This document shows positions 11,392 through 22,162 of a stretch of DNA of 64,000 nucleotides, piece by piece. This DNA is from Laetiporus sulphureus 93-53 (lineage: Eukaryota; Basidiomycota; Agaricomycetes; Polyporales; Laetiporaceae), in the NCBI RefSeq assembly GCF_001632365.1, contig NW_024468544.1, forward strand, positions 130,978-194,977. Reading direction: 5' to 3'. Position numbers and translations under genes: made by a program. A model generated the notes under the pieces. It had not been told where the DNA came from and did no database searches. It was given only the letters and a program-made list of their open reading frames with translations. The first letter of the stretch is position 1. Each line of letters opens with the position of its first letter.

Positions 11392-11716
11392 ATGTTCACA
11401 ATGACGATGCCCGTGAGAATTGCCATCGGGCTGGCGGTGTTTGGGCCTTGCAAAAGTGAGGGAGGTGCATGCCACCTGTCTTACTATCTTCTTGGTCTCA
11501 GTCTGACTCTGTGTTTCACCTCCAGTAAAAGTAATTCTGCTCATGGGCGTGATGTTCATGCTTTTGGTGGGTATGCTCATATATGCGGCATGCGTCGAGA
11601 TGCTCACAGGTGATTTTGTGCTCGACCTACATCTGTGGCACTCTAGTGTTGGTCGGCAGGCTCTGGCACTGGGTGCACTGATGGCAGATGTGGCTGTGAT
11701 GGGGGCGGTTGGGTGA
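11392..11716 (+). pseudogene. 3' remnant of a ZIP-family zinc transporter gene
   Basis: Two segments match the ZIP (SLC39/ZRT) layout. FTMTMPVRIAIGLAV (11393-11437) resembles the TM segment with the TTPIGIAIG motif. VGMLIYAACVEMLTGDFVLD (about 11563-11622), followed by a last TM segment and TGA at 11714-11716, resembles the fungal ZRT C-terminus. A GT-AG intron of about 84 nt (about 11440-11523) would join them. Known ZIP proteins import Zn or Fe across the plasma membrane. The rest of the usual 300-400 residue protein is missing, and the Gly-Ile of the motif is changed, so this is probably dead. The family assignment rests on motif recall, not on a search. Confidence 0.5.
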
Positions 11717-12642
11717 GTGAACACATTTATATTAGTGCAGGAGAATTGATGCTGATGCAGATGACGTGGCAGAATCGTTGGAGAGTAGTTCTTGATTGCA
11801 GTGGCACGTGCTGTGTGTGAGTGCTCAATCTCTGTTTTCCGTGGATGCTTTATACTGAATGCATGTGTGATCACAGATGGAAGCCCACAGTGGCTGTGCA
11901 CACATAATGATACCTTATGAATGCAGATACTGCATAATGAAGTTGGATGTGTGCATGATCAGGTTTTTGTATTCTTGGACAGATTATCGCAATGCTATCG
12001 GTGTCTTCATTGTTGTGCATTCTCAATCATTTCATTGATGAAAAGTACGTCATTGGCAAGAATGCTTGTGGTGATCGATAGTCAGATAAGGTCTACATGA
12101 ATTTACTCATTCCCAAATGCTAATGAGAGGCTCTGGCAGCAGAACCAGCAGCCTCTGCTGCTATACTGTGTAATGTGATCAGTGAGCAATCCAACCATGG
12201 AAGCAATGACATTTTGCTTGTGCATTATCTGCATTTAAGGAACCCACGTCAACATGGAGATGAGCAGATAGAGCTCGTCCGATGCATCGAAATTTGTGAA
12301 TGCGACCAGTAGTGGCTTGTACACCTCAGCATGACAGAGGCAGCATCAATGGTTGCATTTGGAGTCATCACTTTCATATTCTCAGAACCTCGGCAGCGTA
12401 GGTTCTGCCGCCATGGTGATCGAGCTATAAGGTGAATGCTCTACTTACACTTGTACTTTTCAGGCACTGCAATGGGCTCCATTACTACATCTGGATACTT
12501 GTGAGCCTTTATACTATATTTCATGTAGCTCATCTGATAGCACAAACACTACATGCTACCTTGCACAGTTCTACAAGACCCTTTATGTTAATGCCTAGTC
12601 TAATGATGCATCATCTATTTACATCTACAAACAGTCACCAAG
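11717..12642. other. Intergenic / decayed sequence
   Basis: No recognisable coding region. Several GT...AG pairs in 12430-12570 could be remnants of short introns 5' of the next feature, but I cannot build a continuous frame through them. Confidence 0.35.
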
Positions 12643-13333
12643 TTGTGGTCTATGCAGTCAATTACCACCAGCTCCTTCAGCCTGTCTGACTTCACCACCA
12701 TCCTGAACTATGACACTAACACATTCTACGTGCTGTTGGGTGACTCATCATACTACCTGGACATGGGCACATTGATGACAACAAATTTGAGTGCGTTCTC
12801 TTGGGTAGATGTCGAGCAGATCTCCTTACAGATCGAACTATTCGAATCCGATAATGGCATTCACCCACGATCACATTGGCTTCCTAGACAGGGCTGAAGT
12901 TAGCGCTGGTGAAACAAAGACTTTTGTTATTCACTGTGAGCCCTTCTTTCTTATATAGATTACCCTGTACTCATCTTATTGTAGACTCATATTTTCAACC
13001 CACTGTGCAGGCATATTCATTCTCAAATGGCAGCACTGGTTTCCCTGCAATGCATGAGAAATCAGAGACTTCTTCCAGTTTGAGGACATGCAGCAGGAGT
13101 TCACATTTATTCCAGATGATGGCTTGGCAACATCAGTGGTCAACATTGATACATATGCACCGAGATATTCTGTGATCGAAAAATGCCAGAAAATGTGTCC
13201 GACTATCGCACAATTAGATAGCGAGTCGCCACGACCCAAAAAGACAAACTCTGAGCTGAAACAGTCCAGAGTAAGCGAAGGAAGGCTTTGTCGACAGCCT
13301 GAGAACATGAAACTGCATGAAGGGGTCAGAAGG
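12643..13333 (+). pseudogene. Uncharacterised intron-containing protein gene fragment
   Basis: Coding-like segments: an 84-codon frame (12643-12897) with NYDTNTFYVLLGDSSYYLDM and WVDVEQISLQIELFESDNG; a shift of +1 into AFTHDHIGFLDRAEVSAGET; a GT-AG intron of about 67 nt (12943-13009); and a second exon with DFFQFEDMQQEFTFIPDDGL, ATSVVNIDTYAPRYSVIEKC and a basic tail to 13333. The frameshift at about 12855 and a stop after the intron suggest a pseudogene. I recognise no domain, but the composition is clearly protein-like compared with the flanks. Confidence 0.4.
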
Positions 13334-13484
13334 TGAATGTGAGGCATGAAAATGACAAGCAAGCCACGAAGAAGTGTAGCCAATTACAAGGTGCAGCACG
13401 TGAGTGGAATACGACCAGTTAGGCAACTCAAAAATGAGCAAGTGCACTAACTGAATAGAAGACACACGAAGCAACACCGGAGAC

Positions 13485-16400
13485 GTTCAGGTGCATGACA
13501 ACCAGACCAATGCATTGCTCAGCACTTCAGGAGTCATGGACCAGGACGCATCTGATGCTTGGGCAAATGAAGAAGTGCATGACGTACTGGAAGCAGTTGA
13601 ACACAGGCTCGGGCTCAACAACTTCCCCCAACATGCTTCTATAGGCCTCCATTTGCTGGCCAGGTCATCGTGTGAGGCTACTGTCATAGATGATATGGAA
13701 ATGAGAAAGACAGGAAAGACCCAACTCACCAGCTTCTGAGGCACTGAGGCCAGCACGATGCCAGATCACCCTGTGCAGCTGCTCCATGAAATCAACTTAG
13801 AGGAACTCCCTCTTGGGTACAGCGCACTCGCAGAATCTCAGATGAGCGATGAGGATGTGGAAGGAGCCAGTGATGATCAAAAAAAATGGGTGGACGGAGC
13901 GACATGTTGGGCAGCAAGCGAGGTTGGTAGCATGGAGGTGTGAGCAGAGGAGGGCAATGGTGGTGAGGCAATGAGCGAACAGGGGGACATGAATGAATAC
14001 GACTCACCAAGAACAACTCGAAGTGACCACTGTCTGTCTCACAATATGCAGCCTTCCAGTGTGCAATCCTACAGCAGCTGTCCAATGATGTGTGAGGTCG
14101 CATGCACACCTGAGGGGCTCTCTGACACTGCAGACAAGTGCATCATCGCAACTGGATCAATGGCCAGCGATCCTGTGCGAACACTTGGTGAGATCAACTC
14201 AAATGAGGTGCTCACAGGATACACCATGAGCGTGGAGGTTCAAGTGAGTGACAAAACCCAAGAGGTGGCTGGCCACAATCGAGGCAAGTGGATCAACATC
14301 ACGGTGAATGTTAATGAGGTGGGCAGCGTCAAGGTGCGATGGGTGCCAAGCAAGGAGGAGGAAGCCAGCAGCGTGCATCAGACCATGTGCAAAGCCGAAC
14401 GTGGAGCAGCACGCGATATGGGACATGGAATAGTGGCAGCAGAAGCGTATTGCACATGTACCAAGGTGGTGACCATAGCGAGATGCAAGGAGCATAGCAC
14501 CAGTTCGCATGGGCTGCATCAGGCACAGTGTTTCCTGGAAAGCAAGAATGAGTGTGATCCACCATGTATAACTCAACAGCACCCCTTGCTTCCCAGCGCG
14601 AAACTCTCCTACTGCAATTCAGTGACTTGTGTGGGTGAGCACATTCTCGAGAGGCTCTCAAATGCTGCAGCCAAGAATGAGACCAGAATGCAGGACGAGG
14701 TGAAAGAGGAGCTTGCCGGTCACCGAGACCTCATGGCTGGGATAATGGCCTGCATCCCTGTGCGAACGTGTGGCCAAATCCACTCTGAGAAGCAGCTTAC
14801 AGTACACAGCACACGCGTGGAGTCCGAAATGAGTGACGGCAGCTGAGAAGCAGTTGGCAATGATCATGGAAAGTATGGCAATGGCACGATGTGTGCGGAG
14901 GCATATGAGGTGGGTAGCACTGAGGCACGAGTGGAGGAGAGTGATGAGGATACAATAAGTGAATGCAGAGGCAGACTTGGGCATGACTCACCAAGGATGT
15001 CTCAGAGATGCTCCTCATCATGCAACATGTGTTCCCCGGGCTGAATTCTAGTGATGTTCATGGGCACACATGCTCCTGAGGGCCCCTCCAATGCAAGCAC
15101 TGTGGTTGATGCATTGACAGGTGACTCCAGGTGACTGTATTGCAGTATCAAGTCAAGGGGGCTCATTATCTCGGACAGTGTGCACGCGGAGTTTCCAGCA
15201 AGTGACGATATGGGTGCGGCTGGTGACATCTGAGGAGGGCAGAGAAACAGAGTGAAGTGGAGGATGGTGCACGAGGTGGATGAAGATGAGGCATGGACTG
15301 GAGTCTGCGATGAGGGGAATAAGATCAGCAAATTTGAGGATGAATGGGCAGCGCAGACAAAGCACAGTACAGCACAACCACTCACTGAGATCGAGTTGAA
15401 TGGGCTGCTTGTCTTGTACTGTGCACACGTGGGATTTTCATCGAGTGAACGTGATGAAACGGCGGTTGACAATGATCGAGGAGAGCAGATCGATGGTGTG
15501 ACATTCACGGAGATATGTGACCTGGGTAACATCATGGCACAGATGGAAACGGGCTACAGGATGACACAACCAGTGAACGTGGATGGAAAAATGAAGGTGA
15601 CTCACCATGCCTGATTTGAAGAGGCCCCTCATCATCCAACGTACGGCTCTCCTATGCTGTTCTGATCATTGTTACAGCTGCACATTCTCCCGGATGAGGC
15701 TTCAATGCTGTGGCCAAAGAGATGTGCAGCCATGATCAGAAACAGTTCAAAGATGATCCACCAGTGCAGGTGAACAACAGGATGGGCATGGCGACTCATG
15801 GAGTGGGTAGCATTGAGATGTGAATGGAGGTGAGCAGCGAGGGTGTGGTCGAGGAACGAGCGGAGGTGGCCAAAGAGGAGGAAGTCATTAGTGCTTCTGG
15901 AGGCAATAATGAGTGCGACTTACCATGGATGCATCAATGGGGCCTCTCACCACTCAGTGTGCATCCCTTCCACTGCGATCCAGCAGCGTTTGCGGCCATG
16001 CGTGTTCATAAACAGCACTCCAATACTTTAGCCAAGGGAATTCAGCGATGCCATGGAAAAGAATCAGAACCGCTTGCCTGCGAAAATGCATCAGATGGAC
16101 TCCCAGTGCTCAACCATGGTTGAAGATGATCCGAGGGCTGTTCACCAGCACATACGCAGCAAGGCTGGTGTAGAGGCATGTGCGATTGGTGCCTTCGAGG
16201 TGCAGGCAAAGCTGATGAGAGCAGAGGTGGTGAGCGATGTACGCAGTGCAATGCTAAAGGATGGATGTGGAATGGGGATGAAGGATGTTTCTCGAGCACG
16301 CGTTGACATGGCAGATGCATGTCGGGTGCCTCCTGATGCATCGGAGGAGAGGCATGCAGTGTGGGTCTTCTTGTTAACTGGTCTTGGCGATGGTCTCTGT

Positions 16401-17340
16401 GACAGTTTGCTTCTCCTTTATTCTGGAGGCTCTCTGGTCTCAGCGTGTGATCTTGCAAACCATATCCTAACTGAAGGCTGGCCGTGTGCTGTGGTGACAG
16501 ACTGTGACCCTGGGCAACTGGTTCGCGAGCTCGATGCCGAGGAAATGACTACCACTTATGGTGCGCTCGCTGAACTCAAGATGATTGGTTGCAGCAGCGA
16601 GGCAAGCAGTGATGTTCCCAGATAGCGGATCGATGGCCTGATGTTTGCAGAGGTACGTGGAGTGGATAGCATCATGCGAACAGAGGAGGTGGGTTATGAG
16701 GATGATACGGCCAGTGAACGTGGACACAAAAATGAATGCGACTCATCATACCTCATTCAAAAAGGTCCCTCATCATCCAGCGTACAGCCCTTCTGTGATG
16801 TCCCAATCATGTTTGTGGTGGCGTGCATTCCCAGATGAGGCTTTGATACTATGGCCAGATCTGCCTGGCTCCCAGCATGCGCACGCGGTCAGAATGAAGC
16901 TGAGAATAATGCAACGAAGCAGACAAATTCTAAAGTAGGGATAGGATGGCCCAGGACCAGTTCTGATAATGGGATGATGAATGAGGAGAGCACGAGGGTG
17001 GTGAGTGATTTGTGCAGGGCGGTATGCAAGATGAACACAGGGCAAGGACAGAGGATGCTGTTCAAGTGTGTGCTGACATGTCAAACATTCCTGGGGCACA
17101 TACTGACTTGGCGGAGGCACGTCCGGTGCCACATGAACCTCTGGAAGAGGCTGCCCATAGACTCTCTTCATGCTCGCTGTCTGCTGGTGTGGTGGAAGGT
17201 GACTCTGGAGAGTTGGTTGGCAAGATCGACGCCGAGGAATTGACTGTCATGCGCGATGTCTTGTAGAACTCCCGAGGATCAGTGGTGGCTATGCAGCAAG
17301 TGATGACATTCAAAGCCAACAGATCAACAGTGCGACGTGC
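13485..17340 (+). repeat. Degenerate tandem array in one reading frame (possible decayed repeat-protein gene)
   Basis: Two recurring modules alternate at irregular spacing of about 0.4-0.8 kb. One has residues like EINLEELPLGYSALAES followed by MSD (near 13788, 14190, 14772, 15388, 16510, 17210). The other begins NECD- or HDSP-like and covers GACTCACCATG-type DNA (near 14000, 14556, 14985, 15600, 15920, 16740). The frame containing 13491-13739, 13758-13943, 13971-14846 (291 codons), 15252-15614, 16053-16625 and 16641-16838 is one and the same, broken by roughly ten stops, most of them TGA or TAG. I know no protein family like this. The array stops at the left LTR of element V and resumes beyond its right LTR. 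Confidence 0.6.
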
Positions 17341-19189
17341 TGTGATTGCGAGTACTCAGCTAGCTGTGAAGGGACAGCAAACAACCGAGTGGGGTGAAGG
17401 GGGAACAGTGCGGGGAAGGTCTGCATCTACAGGCGATGCAAGAGCCAAATGTAAAATATGGTGAAGAAGTGAATGAACAAGGCAGCCAATAGACCAGCAG
17501 CCATGTAGAGTGTATGGTCCAGGGTGATGTACGCAAGATACGCCTGATAGAATGGTTCCGGGGTGAGTCTAATGACTTCCGAACAGAGTACAGGAATCTC
17601 AGGAGGCGGGTGTACTGTCTCTGTGGCAATGTCCCAGTGGTCAGTCAAGCGCATTCGACAGTGAGAGCAAAGATTCTGATTAGATCATGAAGTAGAAGCA
17701 GTAGGTTGTGGAGGAGGAGGGAGACCGCTGTCTCTGTGCACTGCTGTGTAAGCCTCTTCACATACTCTAGCTCGTAGATACGCCGTCTGAGGTCCTCCCT
17801 CCAACTACCTACCTATGCTACCCTTTTATACTATGCCCTCAGGGCACATTTGCCTGAGACTCAATTGCACATCAGACCACGCCTGGTCCTGTAACTCGTT
17901 CCCTTGCTTCGCTCGTCTCGTTCCAAATCCCTTGGAGGGCCTGCCGCTGCAGACCACCCCATCGCGTCTCGTTCCGAATTTCTTGGAGGGCCTGCCACTG
18001 TGGACCACTCCATTGTGTCTCATTCTGAGTTCCTTGGAGGGCCTGCCACTGCAGACCACTCCATCGTGTCTCGTTCCAAATCCCTTGACTTCCACTCACC
18101 CGTGTTGTCCTCCGCTCACTGCACTCCCCAAGAGCCCGCCCCAGCGGTCATCCCATATCACAGAAGTCCCCTTGTCCCCGTCCCGAAGGTACCCCATCCG
18201 CTCTTTGAACACCTCGCCCGTGCTGCCTCAACGGTTTCACCTGTTTCTTGGCCCATGTTCGTACGCTGGGTTTTCCTGGAATCATCTCAGATGTGGTCTC
18301 CCGTTGGCACCTCATCCGGTCCACAGCTGCGGGCCTTGGACACATCCACATCTCAACCCACCCACTCCTTCTCGTCCCCTCCCAGTCGTTGCCACTCTTC
18401 ACCCTATTTCCATCTTGCCATGTCTCACACACCAGATGGCATCTCTGGTGAACAGCAATCCACCTACACTCTGCACATACATCAATACCTTCTGCTGCTT
18501 GAGGCCCTGTCCGTGGAACACGTACATGTTCCGTCTGGTTCGCATCCCGCTGTGGTTGAGTGGAATGAATGGTGCCACCGAGTCTGATCCCTCCTGATAC
18601 ATGTCCTATGTCCTCTTTTTCTCCTCCATTTGGATTGACCCATAGCTTCAGGAACTCGCTGACACTGCCTGCACCGCGCTCACCCGGACTGGAATGCAAG
18701 TGCCACTGACTGACTCCTTCGAGTGGGTCAGCAATCTCCGTGTCCTCACTGCCTTCCCCTTGTCACATGATCACAGTTTGAGGTCCCCCTTTATGGTTGA
18801 GGATCTCTTCTCGGATCCTCGATTGCAGCAGCACTTGCTTGAGGCACTCGGCCGAAGATCGTTGCGCCCTGAGGTTGACTCATCTGAAGCTTCCACCCCC
18901 CTTTCGCTCCAACATGGCCAGCCTTCTGCTGTGCCATACACCTCCATGCCTGTAGAAGCTGGTGATGATCCGGACCATACGCTGCACCCGGAGGACTTTT
19001 CTGGAGGCAACAGTCAGTTCTGAGGTCGCGTCCCGAGGTTTGGAGGGCCCTGTCCGTGTAGACGATATGTAGCACAGACTCGACGTACCTGTCCTGCCCT
19101 GAACGCAATGTACCTGTTCTGCTTCGAGCTTGCTGTCAAATGTTAGGGAGAGCAATTATAGTGAGGGCAGCCAAGCTGGCCACCTCACA
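17341..19189 (-). repeat. 3' LTR of element V (1849 bp)
   Basis: Begins TGTGATTGCG and ends CACCTCACA; aligned against 29748-31543. It has three tandem copies of a 54-bp unit (core CTTGGAGGGCCTGCC) at about 17925-18085, whereas the other LTR has two, which explains the 53-bp length difference. Many other differences are transitions. Confidence 0.93.
17427..17654 (-). CDS. LTR-embedded 75-codon membrane-protein ORF
   Basis: Sense-oriented frame near the 3' edge of the LTR, starting at ATG 17654 and ending TAG. The product would have a soluble N-half rich in Pro (ETVHPPPEIPVLC) and a C-terminal hydrophobic segment (MAAGLLAALFIHFFTIFYI) ending WLLHRL, consistent with one transmembrane helix. 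The diverged element VI has a collinear 75-codon frame with identical length, ATG and TAG (33675-33902), and the right LTR of V has the same frame with ATG changed to ACG. In the 5' LTR it would lie in the transcript leader upstream of gag. An overlapping second frame is also open in all copies, so coding needs a substitution test. Confidence 0.45.
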   Translation of the reverse strand: MRLTDHWDIATETVHPPPEIPVLCSEVIRLTPEPFYQAYLAYITLDHTLYMAAGLLAALFIHFFTIFYIWLLHRL

Positions 19190-19199
19190 TCCCCTCCAC
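19190..19199 (-). other. Polypurine tract of element V
   Basis: On the minus strand the ten bases GTGGAGGGGA directly precede the 3' LTR, where plus-strand DNA synthesis is primed in LTR elements. Confidence 0.75.
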
Positions 19200-19551
19200 A
19201 CTCAAATATCGATCGTCCCCAGTCAACGTCACAATCTCCCGATGCAAGGTGCCATGTGATGGTTGCAGGCTCTGGCAGGTACCATGAAGCCCAAGTCAGG
19301 GAGCGGCTGAATCTTGTCCAGAACATGCAGTGCCTGGCCCACACAGCCAGTAGCCGGACGGCCCTCGAGCTATCACGCACGTCACATCCCGTGACCCAGA
19401 GATGGTTTCGCGAGAGTTTCCATCAGCGGTTGAAACCCCACAGCGTGTCCGTGACCCACTCCATCGAGTTCAACAAGGAGTGTGGCCAAGAACACCCACA
19501 CCCTTTTGCTCCCCCTCTGCTTTCGCCCCACTCTCCTCACACTCCGTTGCT

Positions 19552-21826
19552 ATGTCATCGAATACTGCTCCTTGCCCCACGGCCAATACAGCTGCCAACG
19601 ACACTGCCCTTGCCGAAGCTGCCGACCAGCACATTATCTGAACAGTGCACAATCTGGCCACCGCTATTCACCTCGAGTATGCAGGGTTCCCAGAGTGGAG
19701 GATGCCCCTGGCACCAAGTCTGCTCATGGAGTACTGAGCCATGACCGAGTGGCTTGCTCCACTGATTGTGAGTGACAGGTCACACTCGGGGCATTGCCAC
19801 CGCTGATCTGCCACTACAGTGTCACCTTCGCACCATTGAGCAAATTGCCAAGGCCTGCCAGACACCTCTGCCTTGGATGTGGCAACACATGGAGGTCATC
19901 TACTCCATCACCATTGGCCACTTGCAGGGGCTCGGCCAGCATGGCAAGGAGCTTCCACAGTCCCTTGAGTGGATCAATGACATGCTCCCCCTGACCGTGG
20001 CCGAGGAGCACTTTTTCTTGCATGCAGTAGAGTTGATCACGCATGCTCCCCAGCCCATCATCCATTACTGGGCAGGGAAGACCATTCCCATGAATCTCCT
20101 CTGCATCATATGGCAGAACTTCATCTCCCAGTACCCGAATCCTCCCCCTGCACTGCTAACTGCACCACCCACCCCACCACCAATGTCAACAGCCCCTGAT
20201 TCAAACACTTTTGCTGGCCCACCTCCCACTCGGCACGACGAGGGGCTTCTGCCTCAAGGAAGGGCAATGGTGACTCAGCCTGCATGCAGCACAGGTCCCA
20301 TAGAGCTGAGCAGCAGCACGCTCAGGTTGCACTCATTGTGGATGCCCCAGAACCCTGCTCTGGTGAGTCCTTCTCGGTACAGAGAAGCCCATGCTAACCA
20401 CCAGCCACAGCGCAAACTTGCAGAAGCAGTCACACTTCGGGTTGAGGAACTGCCTGTTGGCATGTGTGGAGTCTCTGTGCTGGACAAGACCTACTCGCTG
20501 AGGGGTAGCCCTGCATGCTCTGACAAGGAGTCAGAGGAGAGTGACCAATGGGCCCCACATGTGCTGCCCAACCTGAGCCCCATGCCACGACTCCGTCCAA
20601 GGTGCCAACTCCCCACGCTGCAACGTGCCCCTGGTGCCCAACCCACTGCCATTCAGCTAGCAGCCCCACGCATGTCTGACCCGATCACCATGGCCCAGTG
20701 CATGTTGACTCACGCTGCTGTCGAGGGGGCAACCGCTCCGTCTTCGATGTCATGCACAGCAGTCCCTGCTCAGTCGTCCCAAGTCACTGCACCTACTGCT
20801 CGACCAGCCCAAGTCACCACGCCCGTCGCTCGCCCCCCCACCTCTGACATTTGCAGATCATCTCACCTCCCACCCCCACCTGTTGTTGTGATACCTATCA
20901 CGATGGGCGCACCACACAAATGCATCGAGATCAATCCCCTGACACACACGCCCACCGCCACATATGCTGAAGTGTGGCACGCAGATGACCTGTGCGCTCC
21001 TTGTCGCCAGGACCAGATCTCCTGCTGGTGGGATGCATGTGGTCACACTTGTCAGCGGTGTGCCAGAGCACGTGCCAAGTGTCCCTTGGCATTCAAGAAT
21101 GACGTGCCCAATCTACCCCGTAAGTGGTTCCCTCCCCCATTCTTGTTCTCAGTCTGCCTCGATACTAAAGACAGTTATCCTGCAACCACTTCGACATACC
21201 TGGGCATCACTGGGGCCACCCCGGGCCTTGTCATTTTGATGGGATGGCCACTGTATGGCCCAGATCTGACCACGTGTGGAGAGCTACCCGAGGCCTTGGA
21301 CCCCGAGATCCACCACCCGGATGTGTACATTGACGAGCTGCCCACCGCCCGCAAATGAGGTCACAGCACCAAGGGTGGCTCACCCCCAAAGAAGTGCACT
21401 CGCACTTGCACCCCATCACCACTGCCTGCCCTGACCATCGTATGAGCTGGCTCGTCCGACCGCTCATCTTCTGGCAAGGAAGCGGAACCCTCGAGGGTTC
21501 TGATTGCAGCGCCAGAGCCTGGACCATCTGTGCCCTCCTGCAGGTGCACGAAGAAAGAACACGGGGATATGCATCGCGCATGCACCCGGACGCCATCCAT
21601 CTACAATGATGCCCCTCTGTCTGCCCCACCGTCCAGCGCCTCTGGGCCGATAAGTGAGCATGTACTGTCACTGATCACTGATTCCGCCAGTGGTGAAGAA
21701 ACCTCCCAGACTCAAAGCACCATTTCCCCCAGCCCAAGTGCGAAGGCACTCGGCAAGTGCAGGGCTGTCAACGTGTCCAATGAGGAGGGCAAGGTCGAGA
21801 ACGTGCTGGGCCCCACAGTGGAGTAG
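19552..21826 (+). pseudogene. Antisense gene A of element V: protein with Zn2Cys6-like cluster, one intron
   Basis: Exon 1 is 19552-19767 (72 codons), the intron is 19768-19819 (52 nt, GTGAGT...CTACAG), and exon 2 is 19820-21826. The join keeps frame (Leu-Ile then Cys-His-Leu-Arg), giving about 740 codons with four TGA codons (19639, 19735, 21356, 21459); otherwise the frame is clean, with 528 codons open at 19772-21358. Residues from about 464 read C-X2-C-X6-C-X8-C-X2-C-X6-C (20993-21082), the spacing of GAL4-type binuclear zinc clusters, here central rather than N-terminal, with one extra Cys in the loop. The rest is Pro/Ser/Thr-rich, and the C-terminal tail has basic and acidic stretches. 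It runs opposite to gag-pol between the LTR and gene B. Function unknown; nucleic-acid binding is an inference. Each TGA could be one C-to-T step from CGA, so inactivation may be recent. Confidence 0.65.
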
Positions 21827-22162
21827 GCAATGGTGTGACTTGGTAGGTTGGTCATCGTGCATGGGCACAAAGTATGTTCGCTTCTCTAGCTTTTTGTGTT
21901 GCTACATCCTGTCACCCCGCCCGCTTGTCCCGTCTCACCATCCGCATGCATATCTCTGAACTATCCTGTAAAACACATACCGGAATAGATGCTTTTCGCC
22001 AAGGTCCCGCATGCGCTCAGGGCACTCTGACCTGCCCCGATTAAAAGGCCCACCCAGAGCGGCTGCCACAGCCCAGTGGTCACGTGCCTCGGGTGGCCCA
22101 GCTAAAAATGAGCCAAAGTCTCGCAGACACTCTACCCATTTGTCCCACAGGGAGGAGCCACC
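21827..22162. other. Spacer between antisense genes A and B
   Basis: 336 bp holding the presumed 3' end of gene A and promoter of gene B. An A-rich GATTAAAAGG at about 22039 is the only TATA-like sequence I see upstream of the gene B start. Confidence 0.35.

Noticed and set aside
11359..11901. 180-codon minus-strand open frame
   Set aside because: It lies antisense to the ZIP-like remnant and has His/Thr/Ser-rich, shadow-like composition with no domain.
12432..12463. A GT...AG pair resembling an intron
   Set aside because: At 32 nt it is shorter than plausible fungal introns, and the flanks do not form a frame.
17815..18597. 260-codon plus-strand frame in the left LTR of V
   Set aside because: The corresponding frame in the right LTR is broken into shorter pieces, and the composition is repeat-driven (54-bp units divisible by three). 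No homology seen.
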